From the NCBI GenBank assembly GCA_949746285.1, contig CATJZH010000133.1:1-21346 (forward strand): a stretch of 21,346 bases of DNA, in the 5' to 3' direction. This DNA comes from an uncultured Clostridia bacterium (GTDB taxonomy: Bacteria; Bacillota; Clostridia; TANB77; CAG-508). Positions 14,505 to 21,346 of the stretch are shown here, one piece after another. Position numbers and translations under genes: made by a program. The number at the start of each line of letters is the position of its first letter. Position 1 is the stretch's first letter. The notes beneath the pieces are model-generated. The model saw only the letters and a program-made list of their open reading frames with translations, was not told where the DNA came from and made no database searches.

Positions 14505-15707
14505 ATGAATAAAAAGAAATTAGTTGTAGTAGCAAACTTTACAAAATTACCTTGGGAGAATGGAAATAGTAGATTTCCATACATAATAAATCAAATCGAT
14601 AAAGAGAAATTTGATGTAGAGCTTATAACATCAAGTTTTTCTCATGGAGAAAAAAAGCAAAGAGAATCTTTAAAAATAACTAATGAGTTAGACTATAAAG
14701 TAACATTATTATATGAACTAGGGTATAGGAAAAATGTATCTTTAAAAAGGTTTGCTAGTCATAAAGCTTTTGCTCAAAATGTACAAACATATTTAGAACA
14801 GATGGAAAAACCAGATATTATATATTGTGCAGTTCCATCACTAGATGTAGCAGAAGTATCTGCCAAATACGCAAAAGCAAATAATATAAGATTTATAATT
14901 GATATTCAAGATTTATGGCCAGAAGCTTTTAAAATGGTATTTAATGTACCTATAATTAGTAATATAATATTTTTTCCAATGATGAGAAGAGCAAATAAAA
15001 TATATAGTATGGCAGATGATATAGTTGCTGTCTCAAATACATATGCAGATAGAGCAGGTCTAGTAAATAAAAATTATAATAATAAATTAAGTGTCTTTTT
15101 AGGAACGGATCTAGAATATTTTGATAAGTGCAAAAAAGAAAATGAAATTGTATATAATGACAATGTTTTTAGAATAGCTTATATAGGTACACTAGGACAT
15201 AGTTACAATATAAAATGTGTAATTGATAGTATAAAAATATTGAAAGAAAAGCAAATAAATAATATACTATTTGTTGTAATGGGAAGCGGACCATTGAAAT
15301 ACGAATTTGAAAAGTATGCAAAAGAGAATAAAGTAAATGTTGAATTTACAGGAAGATTAAATTATGAAGAAATGGTTGGAAGATTAGTATCTTGTGAAAT
15401 TGCAGTTAATCCTATTAGTAAAGGTGCAGCACAAAGCATAATAAATAAAGTAGGAGATTATGCAGCAGCAGGTCTTCCAGTAGTTAGTACACAAGAATGT
15501 ATAGAATATAAAAAATTAGTTGAAGATTATAGAATAGGATACAATATTGAAAATCAAGATATTAATGATTTAGCAAATAAAATAGAAGTATTGTATAAAG
15601 ACAAAAATTTAAGAGCTAGGCTAGGAAAGAACAATAGAAAATTAGCAGAAGAAAAATTTGATAGAAAAAAAACGTATATTGAGATTAAAAACTTAATAGA
15701 AAGTTAA
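14505..15707 (+). CDS. GT4-family glycosyltransferase
   Basis: 400 residues, GT-B fold. The N-terminal domain starts with LVVVANFTKLPWENGNSRFPY and contains IDIQDLWPEAF near residue 130, typical of WbuB/WcaI-type GT4 enzymes. The C-terminal domain has FRIAYIGTLGHSYN, FVVMGSGPLK, VEFTGRLNYEEM and NKVGDYAAAGLPVVST, the nucleotide-sugar donor region. It would add a second sugar to the undecaprenyl-linked precursor on the cytoplasmic side; donor and linkage are not readable from sequence, though the locus's GalE suggests a galactose-type donor may be used somewhere. It is the only clear soluble glycosyltransferase in the window. It is separated from its neighbours by 9 and 16 bp and is evidently in one operon with them. 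Confidence 0.92.
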   Translation: MNKKKLVVVANFTKLPWENGNSRFPYIINQIDKEKFDVELITSSFSHGEKKQRESLKITNELDYKVTLLYELGYRKNVSLKRFASHKAFAQNVQTYLEQMEKPDIIYCAVPSLDVAEVSAKYAKANNIRFIIDIQDLWPEAFKMVFNVPIISNIIFFPMMRRANKIYSMADDIVAVSNTYADRAGLVNKNYNNKLSVFLGTDLEYFDKCKKENEIVYNDNVFRIAYIGTLGHSYNIKCVIDSIKILKEKQINNILFVVMGSGPLKYEFEKYAKENKVNVEFTGRLNYEEMVGRLVSCEIAVNPISKGAAQSIINKVGDYAAAGLPVVSTQECIEYKKLVEDYRIGYNIENQDINDLANKIEVLYKDKNLRARLGKNNRKLAEEKFDRKKTYIEIKNLIES

Positions 15708-15723
15708 GCAGGAAAGGTTTAGT

Positions 15724-16932
15724 ATGGAATTTATAAAAAAATATAAAAACTTTTTTTCTGATGTAATTTTAAATATGATAGGATTTGGAATATATATTGT
15801 AGCACAGCAAATATTTTTATTGCCAATACTTGCCAAATTAGTAAATGATGATATATATTCAAACATAGTACTTTACATATCAATTTTAAATGTTATTTGT
15901 AATACAACAGGCGGAGAGCTTGGAAATGTAAGGTTAGTAAGAGATAGCGAATATAAAAATAAGAACATAATAGGAGATTTTGCTTTGTTACTTGTAACAA
16001 TTTCTCCAATTATAGCAATTATAGTTTTTCCAGTTCTAATATATCTAAATTATACAGTATGGGGAAGTTTAATATTAGTTATAACTATTTTAATGGCAAA
16101 TGTTAGATTATATTCTACTTGCTATTACAGATTAGAACAAAAATATAATAAAGTAATTTTGCAAAATGTGTGTTACTTAGCAGGAATTATTATAAGTTTA
16201 ATATTATTTTACTTTTATAAAAATATATATTTATTATTATTTATTCCTGAATTTATTTCTGTAATATATGCATTAAAAAATTCAGATTTACTTAAAATGA
16301 AATTTGCCAAAACAGTAGAAATAATTGAAACAATAAAGAAATTTATAAAATTAGGAACTGTATCATTATTAACAAATTTAATGAACTATTTTGACAAATT
16401 TTTAATATATCCAATGTTTGGAGCTACATCTGTAGCAGTATATTATGCAGTAAATTCTATGTCAAAAATAACAAGTTTAATAACAACGCCAATTTCTAAT
16501 GTAATATTGTCTTGGGTATCTAATAGTAAATCACAAGATAGTAAATTAAAAATTTTGAAAGGAACATTACTTTCAAATATTCCAGTAATAATTATAGTAA
16601 CACTTTTAACAATACCATTTACATATATTGCACTAAGAATTTTATATAGTCAATATTTAACAGATGCTATAAAGCTAATTATACCTATAGCAATTACTTC
16701 AGGATTTGGAACAGCAGCAACACTTGTAAAATCAGTATTATTGAAGTTTAGCAATACTAATAAATTGCTTTTTGCATATATTTTATATTTTTGCATTTTT
16801 ATAGGCTTAGGGTACTTTTGTAGTAAATCTTATGGACTTACAGGATTTGCAATTGCAAATATGATTTCAAAAATTATTTTATGGGGATTATTTATAGTAT
16901 TATTATTAGTTTCTAAAAAAGAAGAAGCTTAA
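15724..16932 (+). CDS. Wzx-like polysaccharide flippase (MOP superfamily)
   Basis: 402 residues, about twelve hydrophobic helices. The N-terminal SDVILNMIGFGIYIVAQQIFLLPILAKL segment (residues 12-39) and a later AYAILYF-type helical pattern match PST/Wzx lipid-linked oligosaccharide flippases; residues 54-68 (NVICNTTGGELGNVR) place charged residues at a loop as in that family. It would move undecaprenyl-linked repeat units across the membrane. Its length is slightly under the usual 420-480. It lies between the GT4 gene and the polymerase, the classical order. caggaaaggt precedes the ATG at 15724. It is unrelated in detail to the MATE protein at 9753, although both belong to the MOP superfamily. 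Confidence 0.87.
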   Translation: MEFIKKYKNFFSDVILNMIGFGIYIVAQQIFLLPILAKLVNDDIYSNIVLYISILNVICNTTGGELGNVRLVRDSEYKNKNIIGDFALLLVTISPIIAIIVFPVLIYLNYTVWGSLILVITILMANVRLYSTCYYRLEQKYNKVILQNVCYLAGIIISLILFYFYKNIYLLLFIPEFISVIYALKNSDLLKMKFAKTVEIIETIKKFIKLGTVSLLTNLMNYFDKFLIYPMFGATSVAVYYAVNSMSKITSLITTPISNVILSWVSNSKSQDSKLKILKGTLLSNIPVIIIVTLLTIPFTYIALRILYSQYLTDAIKLIIPIAITSGFGTAATLVKSVLLKFSNTNKLLFAYILYFCIFIGLGYFCSKSYGLTGFAIANMISKIILWGLFIVLLLVSKKEEA

Positions 16933-16956
16933 GTAAAGAAAGGAATAAATTTAAGT

Positions 16957-18325
16957 ATGATGATTCCAAAAAAAATAAGAAAACAAAATAAGTTACCACT
17001 TATTTTATTTCTAATAGTATTTTTAAATTACATACCACTTTTCATTGCTAATTACAACACTAAAACTTCTAATGGTGTTGGTGTTAAACCAATGGTACTA
17101 TGTTTTGGAATAGAATGTATAGTTCTAACAATATTTTTATTTAAGAAAATAAAATTTGGTAAGAATATAATAATTCAAACTTTATTACTTTTAATAACTA
17201 CAGGAATTATGCTTTGGATACAGATACAAAATTACAAAAGTGGTAATTATGAAATTATGGATTTTGCCAATATTATATGTATTGCTGTAAATATTGTATT
17301 TTTATTTATAGCATTATTAAACATAGAAGTAAACGAAAAGAATATTTATGATTTTTTTAAAGGAATTGCAATACTTCGGGATAATATCTTGCATAGTAAA
17401 TATAGTTTTATATTATCAAGAATTATTAGTACTATTTGGAATAAATACAGACGTAAAATTTGTTGGATTAAAAAGTTTTTTTGCACATAGAAATCAGTTT
17501 GCTATATTTTTATATATTGCAATAATTTCAAATATATTTTTAATTATGAAATATAAGCAAAAAAGATATATAATTCCATTAATAATTTTAGGAATTAATT
17601 TGCTTTTTACGACTTCAAGAACAGGCATATTATGTACAGGAGTATTTTTATTTTTGTTTTTTGTTACTACTCCAAAAATAAAAATAAGATATAAAATTTT
17701 AATATTTATAATATGTGCAATTTTATGCGGAGTAGCCATTAAAGTAGTGTATGAACAATATCCAGATATAGCACAAAAAATAGAAAAAGTTTTTGTAAGA
17801 CCAAAAAGTATAAAAAGTTTTACAGGAAGAGCTGACATTTGGAAAATTGGGATGGATTTAGTAAATAAAGATAACAAAACTCTAATGTTTGGAGTAGGAA
17901 GATTTGTTGGAGTTAAAGCACTAGATGTTGTAAAATATGGAAATATTACTCAATTTCATAATTTTTATATAGACATGTTAGTAACAGGTGGAATTATGGA
18001 ACTTGTATATTTAATTTCAATATATTTATTTGTTATAGTAAAAGTTTTAAAATCTCAAATGGAAGGAAAGTTTAAAGCAATATATATAAGTGTATTTATT
18101 AGTTATGCTTTATATTGTTTTTTTGAAAGCTTAGGCAGATTTTCAATTGGCTGTGCAGATACAGTATGTTTAGTAACTTTTATAAGTATACCTTTATTGC
18201 ATGCAAATGGTATTCATGAAAAGAAAAAAATAGTACTTCAAAAAATTGAATTTGAAGGAAATAGCGAAGAAATAGAGAATCAAAATATAGTAGATGATGA
18301 GTTAGGAAAAGGAGAAATAGAATAA
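16957..18325 (+). pseudogene. Wzy-like O-antigen/capsule polymerase gene split by a frameshift
   Basis: The first frame (16957-17490) encodes about 138 residues of membrane protein, then unrelated residues and a stop. A second frame, open from about 17345 to the stop at 18325, continues it. Together they give about 455 residues with 10-12 hydrophobic helices. The second part contains TTSRTGIL, FTGRADIWKIGM, FGVGRF and TQFHNFYIDMLVTGG, the arginine/histidine-bearing periplasmic loop pattern of Wzy/ligase-like (Wzy_C) proteins. The frame change must fall between about 17345 and 17378; a T7 run at 17352-17358 or an extra C at 17377 are candidate sites. Removing one T gives NIYDFLKELQYFGIISC. The polymerase joins repeat units outside the membrane. 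Phase variation, decay or sequencing error are all possible. The last codon overlaps the next ATG by one base. Confidence 0.85.
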
Positions 18326-19404
18326 TGTTTTTATATAAAGCAATTATCTCTGGTGTTATATTGTTTATAGTGCCAACAATATTAGGATTATTACTTCTTA
18401 AGTTATTTTTGTCAAAAGAGAAAAACAATATTGTTTTAGCATATATACTTGGAATTATAGTAGAATTTGCAATATGTGAAGTTATATCTGTTCCAATGAT
18501 TTATTTAGAAAGAAGCTTTACAGATTTAGTAAAGCTATATAGTATAATAATTGGTATATTGTCTTTTATATCAATACTAATTAACTTTTTTAATATAAAA
18601 TCAATATTTAAAAATATTTTTCAGTTTATTAAAGAAAGTCCCAAAATCTTAATGATAATGGCAATTTTATTAATTATTATGCAGTCTTATGTATTAGTTG
18701 GTTATATGCATGAAGATGCAGATGATGCTACATATGTAGCTACTGCTACTAGTGCAGTTCAAACAAATTCATTATATAAATATTCTGGACAAACAGGTTC
18801 AGAAGTAGGAGAGCATTTAGTTGCAAGATATAGATTAGGACCATTTCCATTATATACAGCAATAATATCTAGTTTAATAGAGGTACATCCAGCAATTACA
18901 GCTCATACAATTTTTCCAATTATATTTATACCAGTAGCATATATGATATATGGTGTAATAGCTAATAAATTATTTAATGGAAATAAAAAAAATGTATTTA
19001 TGTTTTTAATAATATTAAGCCTATTGCATATATGGGGTAACTACTCTGTTAGAACGAATTTTACATTTTTATTATTTAGAATATGGCAGGGAAAAGCTAT
19101 TTTAGCTAATATTATAATTCCAGCAGTTTGGCTGATGTTTATTATAGCTGAAGAAAATGATTTTAAATTTGGAACTTGTTTATTTATGTTTATTACAATA
19201 TTAGGTGGAGTTTTAACCACAACTATGGGAATAGCATTACCACCAACTGTATTAATGAGTTTAGCTTTAGTTTACGAACTTTCAAAAATACAATATAGAG
19301 ATTTAGCAAATAAAGAAAACTTTAATAAAATTAAAAATATTATCAAATGCTTTATTTGTTGTATTCCAGCACTAATTTATGGTGGAATATATTTTCTTGG
19401 ATGA
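18325..19404 (+). CDS. Multi-pass membrane protein, DUF6077-like, possible GT-C enzyme (N-terminal part)
   Basis: 359 residues with about nine hydrophobic segments. After the fourth or so comes a polar loop, MHEDADDATYVATAT (Glu130-Asp131 and Asp133-Asp134), then a LYKYSGQTG segment and RYRLGPFPLYTAIISSLI. This matches the DUF6077 membrane proteins as I recall them. An acidic pair in an early outside loop followed by a P-x-x-Y motif is also how GT-C glycosyltransferases look, so a role adding a sugar from a lipid-linked donor outside the cell is plausible but unproven. The protein ends abruptly inside a hydrophobic helix (GGIYFLG) and the next gene starts 22 bp later with more membrane segments and a soluble tail, so the two may be halves of one enzyme. 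Confidence 0.7.
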   Translation: MFLYKAIISGVILFIVPTILGLLLLKLFLSKEKNNIVLAYILGIIVEFAICEVISVPMIYLERSFTDLVKLYSIIIGILSFISILINFFNIKSIFKNIFQFIKESPKILMIMAILLIIMQSYVLVGYMHEDADDATYVATATSAVQTNSLYKYSGQTGSEVGEHLVARYRLGPFPLYTAIISSLIEVHPAITAHTIFPIIFIPVAYMIYGVIANKLFNGNKKNVFMFLIILSLLHIWGNYSVRTNFTFLLFRIWQGKAILANIIIPAVWLMFIIAEENDFKFGTCLFMFITILGGVLTTTMGIALPPTVLMSLALVYELSKIQYRDLANKENFNKIKNIIKCFICCIPALIYGGIYFLG

Positions 19405-19426
19405 AATTAAAAAATAGGAGAAATAT

Positions 19427-20179
19427 ATGTTTGAAGAAAATATAGAAGTAATAAAAAATACATTTAGTGAGTTTAAAGGAACAGGGATGTATATTGCATT
19501 ATTTTTAATATCTATAATATACATAGGAATAAAGGAAGAAAATAAGAAAGTAAAGAGATTTATAATTTATTATTCTGTAATTACATTGCTAATTACATTA
19601 AATCCTATATTTAATAAAATTGTAAGACCAATTTTTACGGATAGTGTATATTGGAGAGTTTATTGGATAATACCACTTGGAGTTACAATAGCATATGCAG
19701 CAGTAAAAGTTGCAGATAATACTAAAGGTAAATTTCAAAAAGTCTTTTTAATAATAGGTATTGTAATAACCATTGTTTTTAGTGGACAGTTTATTTATAC
19801 GAAAGCAAATTATGCGAAAGTGGGAAATTTGTACAAGCTTCCTGATGAGCATGTTGAAATTGCACAACTTATTGGAATAGATGAAGAAGAGCATAAAAAA
19901 GCAATTGTACCAGAAACAATGATTGCACATATAAGACAAATAGATGCTACAATTGAACTAGCATATAGAAGAAACCCACAAGGAGCATATTTAGAAAATG
20001 AAATTGTAATAGCATTATATTCTGGAAGTGCAAAACAAGTTGCGATACAAGCAGAAAAACATGGTTGCAATTATGTAGTATTAAGGAAAGAAGTTCCATT
20101 AGAAGATAGTATGGAAGAATATAATTTTTATAAAATAAGTGAAACAGAAAATTTTGAAATATATAAATTACAAAAGTAA
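19427..20179 (+). CDS. Membrane protein with C-terminal soluble domain, possible GT-C C-terminal part
   Basis: 250 residues. Four hydrophobic segments in the first ~130 residues, with VYWRVYWIIPLGVTIAYAAVKVA (about 82-104) conspicuous, then a soluble domain of about 115 residues. That domain ends NYVVLRKEVPLEDSMEEYNFYK and FEIYKLQK, the kind of short beta-rich tail seen at the C-terminus of GT-C and YfhO-like membrane enzymes. It has its own start with aggaga at 19416-19421, so it is translated separately from the DUF6077-like gene before it. Topology suggests it completes the truncated upstream protein: membrane core plus outside domain. Whether they are naturally two subunits or a once-single gene is open. 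The gene is followed 15 bp later by galE. Confidence 0.62.
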   Translation: MFEENIEVIKNTFSEFKGTGMYIALFLISIIYIGIKEENKKVKRFIIYYSVITLLITLNPIFNKIVRPIFTDSVYWRVYWIIPLGVTIAYAAVKVADNTKGKFQKVFLIIGIVITIVFSGQFIYTKANYAKVGNLYKLPDEHVEIAQLIGIDEEEHKKAIVPETMIAHIRQIDATIELAYRRNPQGAYLENEIVIALYSGSAKQVAIQAEKHGCNYVVLRKEVPLEDSMEEYNFYKISETENFEIYKLQK

Positions 20180-20194
20180 TAGAAGGAGATTAAT

Positions 20195-21193
20195 ATGAAA
20201 ATATTAGTAACAGGTGGACTAGGTTTTATAGGTTCTCATACAGCAGTAGAACTTTTAAATTCAAATAATGAAGTAGTAATAGTAGATAATCTTTATAACA
20301 GCAGAGAAAATGTGTTAGAAAAACTAGAGAAAATTACAGGGAAGGAAATAAAATTTTACAAATGTGATTTAACAAATAAAGAAGAACTAGATAAAGTATT
20401 TGTAGCAGAGAAAAATATAGATAGTGTAATACATTTTGCAGGTTATAAAGCTGTTGGAGAATCTGTAAAAAAACCTATAATGTATTATTCAAATAATTTA
20501 ATTAGTACAACAAATCTTTTAGAAGTAATGGAAAAATATAATGTAAAAAAATTAGTATTTAGTTCTTCAGCAACAGTATATGGAAATCCAGGAGTTCCTA
20601 AATATAAAGAAGAGTTCGGAAGAGGAGAAACTACGAATCCATATGGAACTACAAAAGCTATGATAGAAAAAATATTAGAAGATTTATATTTTTCAGATAA
20701 TAGCTGGGAAATAACAATTCTTAGATATTTTAATCCAGTTGGTGCACATGAATCTGGATTAATTGGAGAAGAACCAAATGGCATACCAAACAATTTAATG
20801 CCATATGTTATGAAAGTAGCTTCTGGAAAATTAGAAACTTTAAGTATATTTGGAAATGATTATCCAACACCGGATGGAACAGGAGTAAGAGATTATATAC
20901 ACGTTGTAGATTTAGCAAAAGGTCATGTAAAAGCCTTAGAAAAAATGAATGGTGGACTTAAAGTTTATAATCTTGGATCTGGAAAAGGTGTAAGTGTTTT
21001 AGAACTTGTAAATACTTTCCAAAAAGTAAATAATGTAAAAGTAAATTATAAAATTGTAGATAGAAGAGCAGGAGATTTGGCAGAATATTACGCAGACCCT
21101 TCAAAAGCTTTACAACAGCTTGAATGGAAAACCGAGAAAACTTTAGAAGATATTTGCAGAGATGCTTGGAATTATGAAAAAAATAATGTATAG
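20195..21193 (+). CDS. galE: UDP-glucose 4-epimerase
   Basis: 332 residues, full length for GalE. It shows the NAD-binding TGGLGFIGSHTAVELL (glycines 7, 8, 10, 13), VDNLYNS, VIHFAGYKAVGESV, SSSATVYG at 123-130 with the active-site serine/threonine, Tyr150-x3-Lys154 in NPYGTTK, and the substrate-loop LRYFNPVGAH followed by GTGVRDYIHVVDLAKGH. It interconverts UDP-glucose and UDP-galactose; some homologues also act on UDP-GlcNAc/UDP-GalNAc and the sequence does not settle this. As the last gene of the locus it most likely supplies UDP-Gal or UDP-GalNAc to the glycosyltransferase(s). agaaggagat precedes the ATG, and an intrinsic terminator starts right at the stop codon. Confidence 0.96.
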   Translation: MKILVTGGLGFIGSHTAVELLNSNNEVVIVDNLYNSRENVLEKLEKITGKEIKFYKCDLTNKEELDKVFVAEKNIDSVIHFAGYKAVGESVKKPIMYYSNNLISTTNLLEVMEKYNVKKLVFSSSATVYGNPGVPKYKEEFGRGETTNPYGTTKAMIEKILEDLYFSDNSWEITILRYFNPVGAHESGLIGEEPNGIPNNLMPYVMKVASGKLETLSIFGNDYPTPDGTGVRDYIHVVDLAKGHVKALEKMNGGLKVYNLGSGKGVSVLELVNTFQKVNNVKVNYKIVDRRAGDLAEYYADPSKALQQLEWKTEKTLEDICRDAWNYEKNNV

Positions 21194-21216
21194 AGATGCT
21201 TTTTATAGCATCTTTT
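21194..21216 (+). terminator. Rho-independent terminator closing the glycan locus
   Basis: agatgct at 21194-21200, loop ttttat, agcatct at 21207-21213, followed by a short T-run. It begins immediately after the galE stop. Confidence 0.82.
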
Positions 21217-21247
21217 ATTCTGTTTAGTATAAAATTTAAGAAAAGTA

Positions 21248-21276
21248 TTGCAATTTTCCTGAAAATCTTGTATAAA
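21248..21276 (+). promoter_or_regulatory. Sigma-A-type promoter near the right edge
   Basis: TTGCAA at 21248-21253, a 17-bp spacer and TATAAA at 21271-21276, past the galE terminator. It should drive a gene that lies beyond the window. From 21263 to the window end one frame stays open (… EIPEEAFITSNEYIIEDDF …) but has no recognisable start codon or ribosome binding site, so no gene is called there. Confidence 0.55.
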
Positions 21277-21346
21277 TATAGAAATCCCAGAAGAAGCTTT
21301 TATAACTTCTAATGAATATATTATAGAAGATGATTTTATTTCAAGA

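Overview
The window is very AT-rich (roughly a quarter G+C by eye). It uses AGA and ATA codons heavily and has strong Gram-positive ribosome binding sites. It carries a CotJA/CotJB/CotJC spore-coat operon. Together these point to an endospore-forming, low-GC Firmicute of the class Clostridia; I cannot name a genus. Almost every gene is on the + strand.

Layout. (1) 53-1322: cotJA, cotJB and cotJC, translationally overlapping, closed by a terminator. (2) 1370-2861: a self-contained unit with a good sigma-A promoter, a structured leader, one lipoprotein with a transglutaminase-type Cys-His-Asp domain, and a perfect 13-bp terminator hairpin. (3) 2894-21216: a surface-glycan locus of about 18 kb, running from a sigma-A promoter to a terminator directly after galE.

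The glycan locus begins with a PglF/PglE/PglC-like trio: a membrane UDP-GlcNAc 4,6-dehydratase, a sugar aminotransferase and a phosphoglycosyl transferase. These would make a 4-amino-4,6-dideoxy sugar and load it onto undecaprenyl phosphate. Next come an ATP-grasp protein with a decayed HAD-like tail, a second PLP-fold enzyme and a MATE exporter. After the accessory insertion described below, the locus continues with a FemAB/GNAT-fold transferase, a GT4 glycosyltransferase, a Wzx-like flippase, a Wzy-like polymerase broken by a frameshift, two membrane proteins that may be the halves of a GT-C-type enzyme, and UDP-glucose 4-epimerase. This is the gene set of a Wzx/Wzy-dependent polysaccharide pathway.

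The accessory island at about 11159-13384 interrupts the locus. It has its own near-consensus promoter, a decayed remnant of a surface protein (11225-11393), a MntA-HepT-type nucleotidyltransferase/HEPN toxin-antitoxin pair whose HEPN gene is frameshifted, and an intact 426-residue paralogue of the remnant with a TasA/CalY-like exported N-terminus. The remnant and the intact copy align in two blocks separated by an exact 276-bp in-frame deletion.

The most unusual features are: CxC-bearing tails on all three CotJ proteins; a roughly 130-bp nested palindrome at 8553-8686 that looks like a small palindromic or MITE-like element; two intergenic hairpins with T-rich loops flanking a small anchored protein gene; the toxin-antitoxin cassette between two copies of a surface-protein gene; and a Wzy gene split at or near a T7 tract, which could reflect phase variation, decay or a sequencing error. 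No CRISPR array, tRNA, rRNA or transposase gene was seen.
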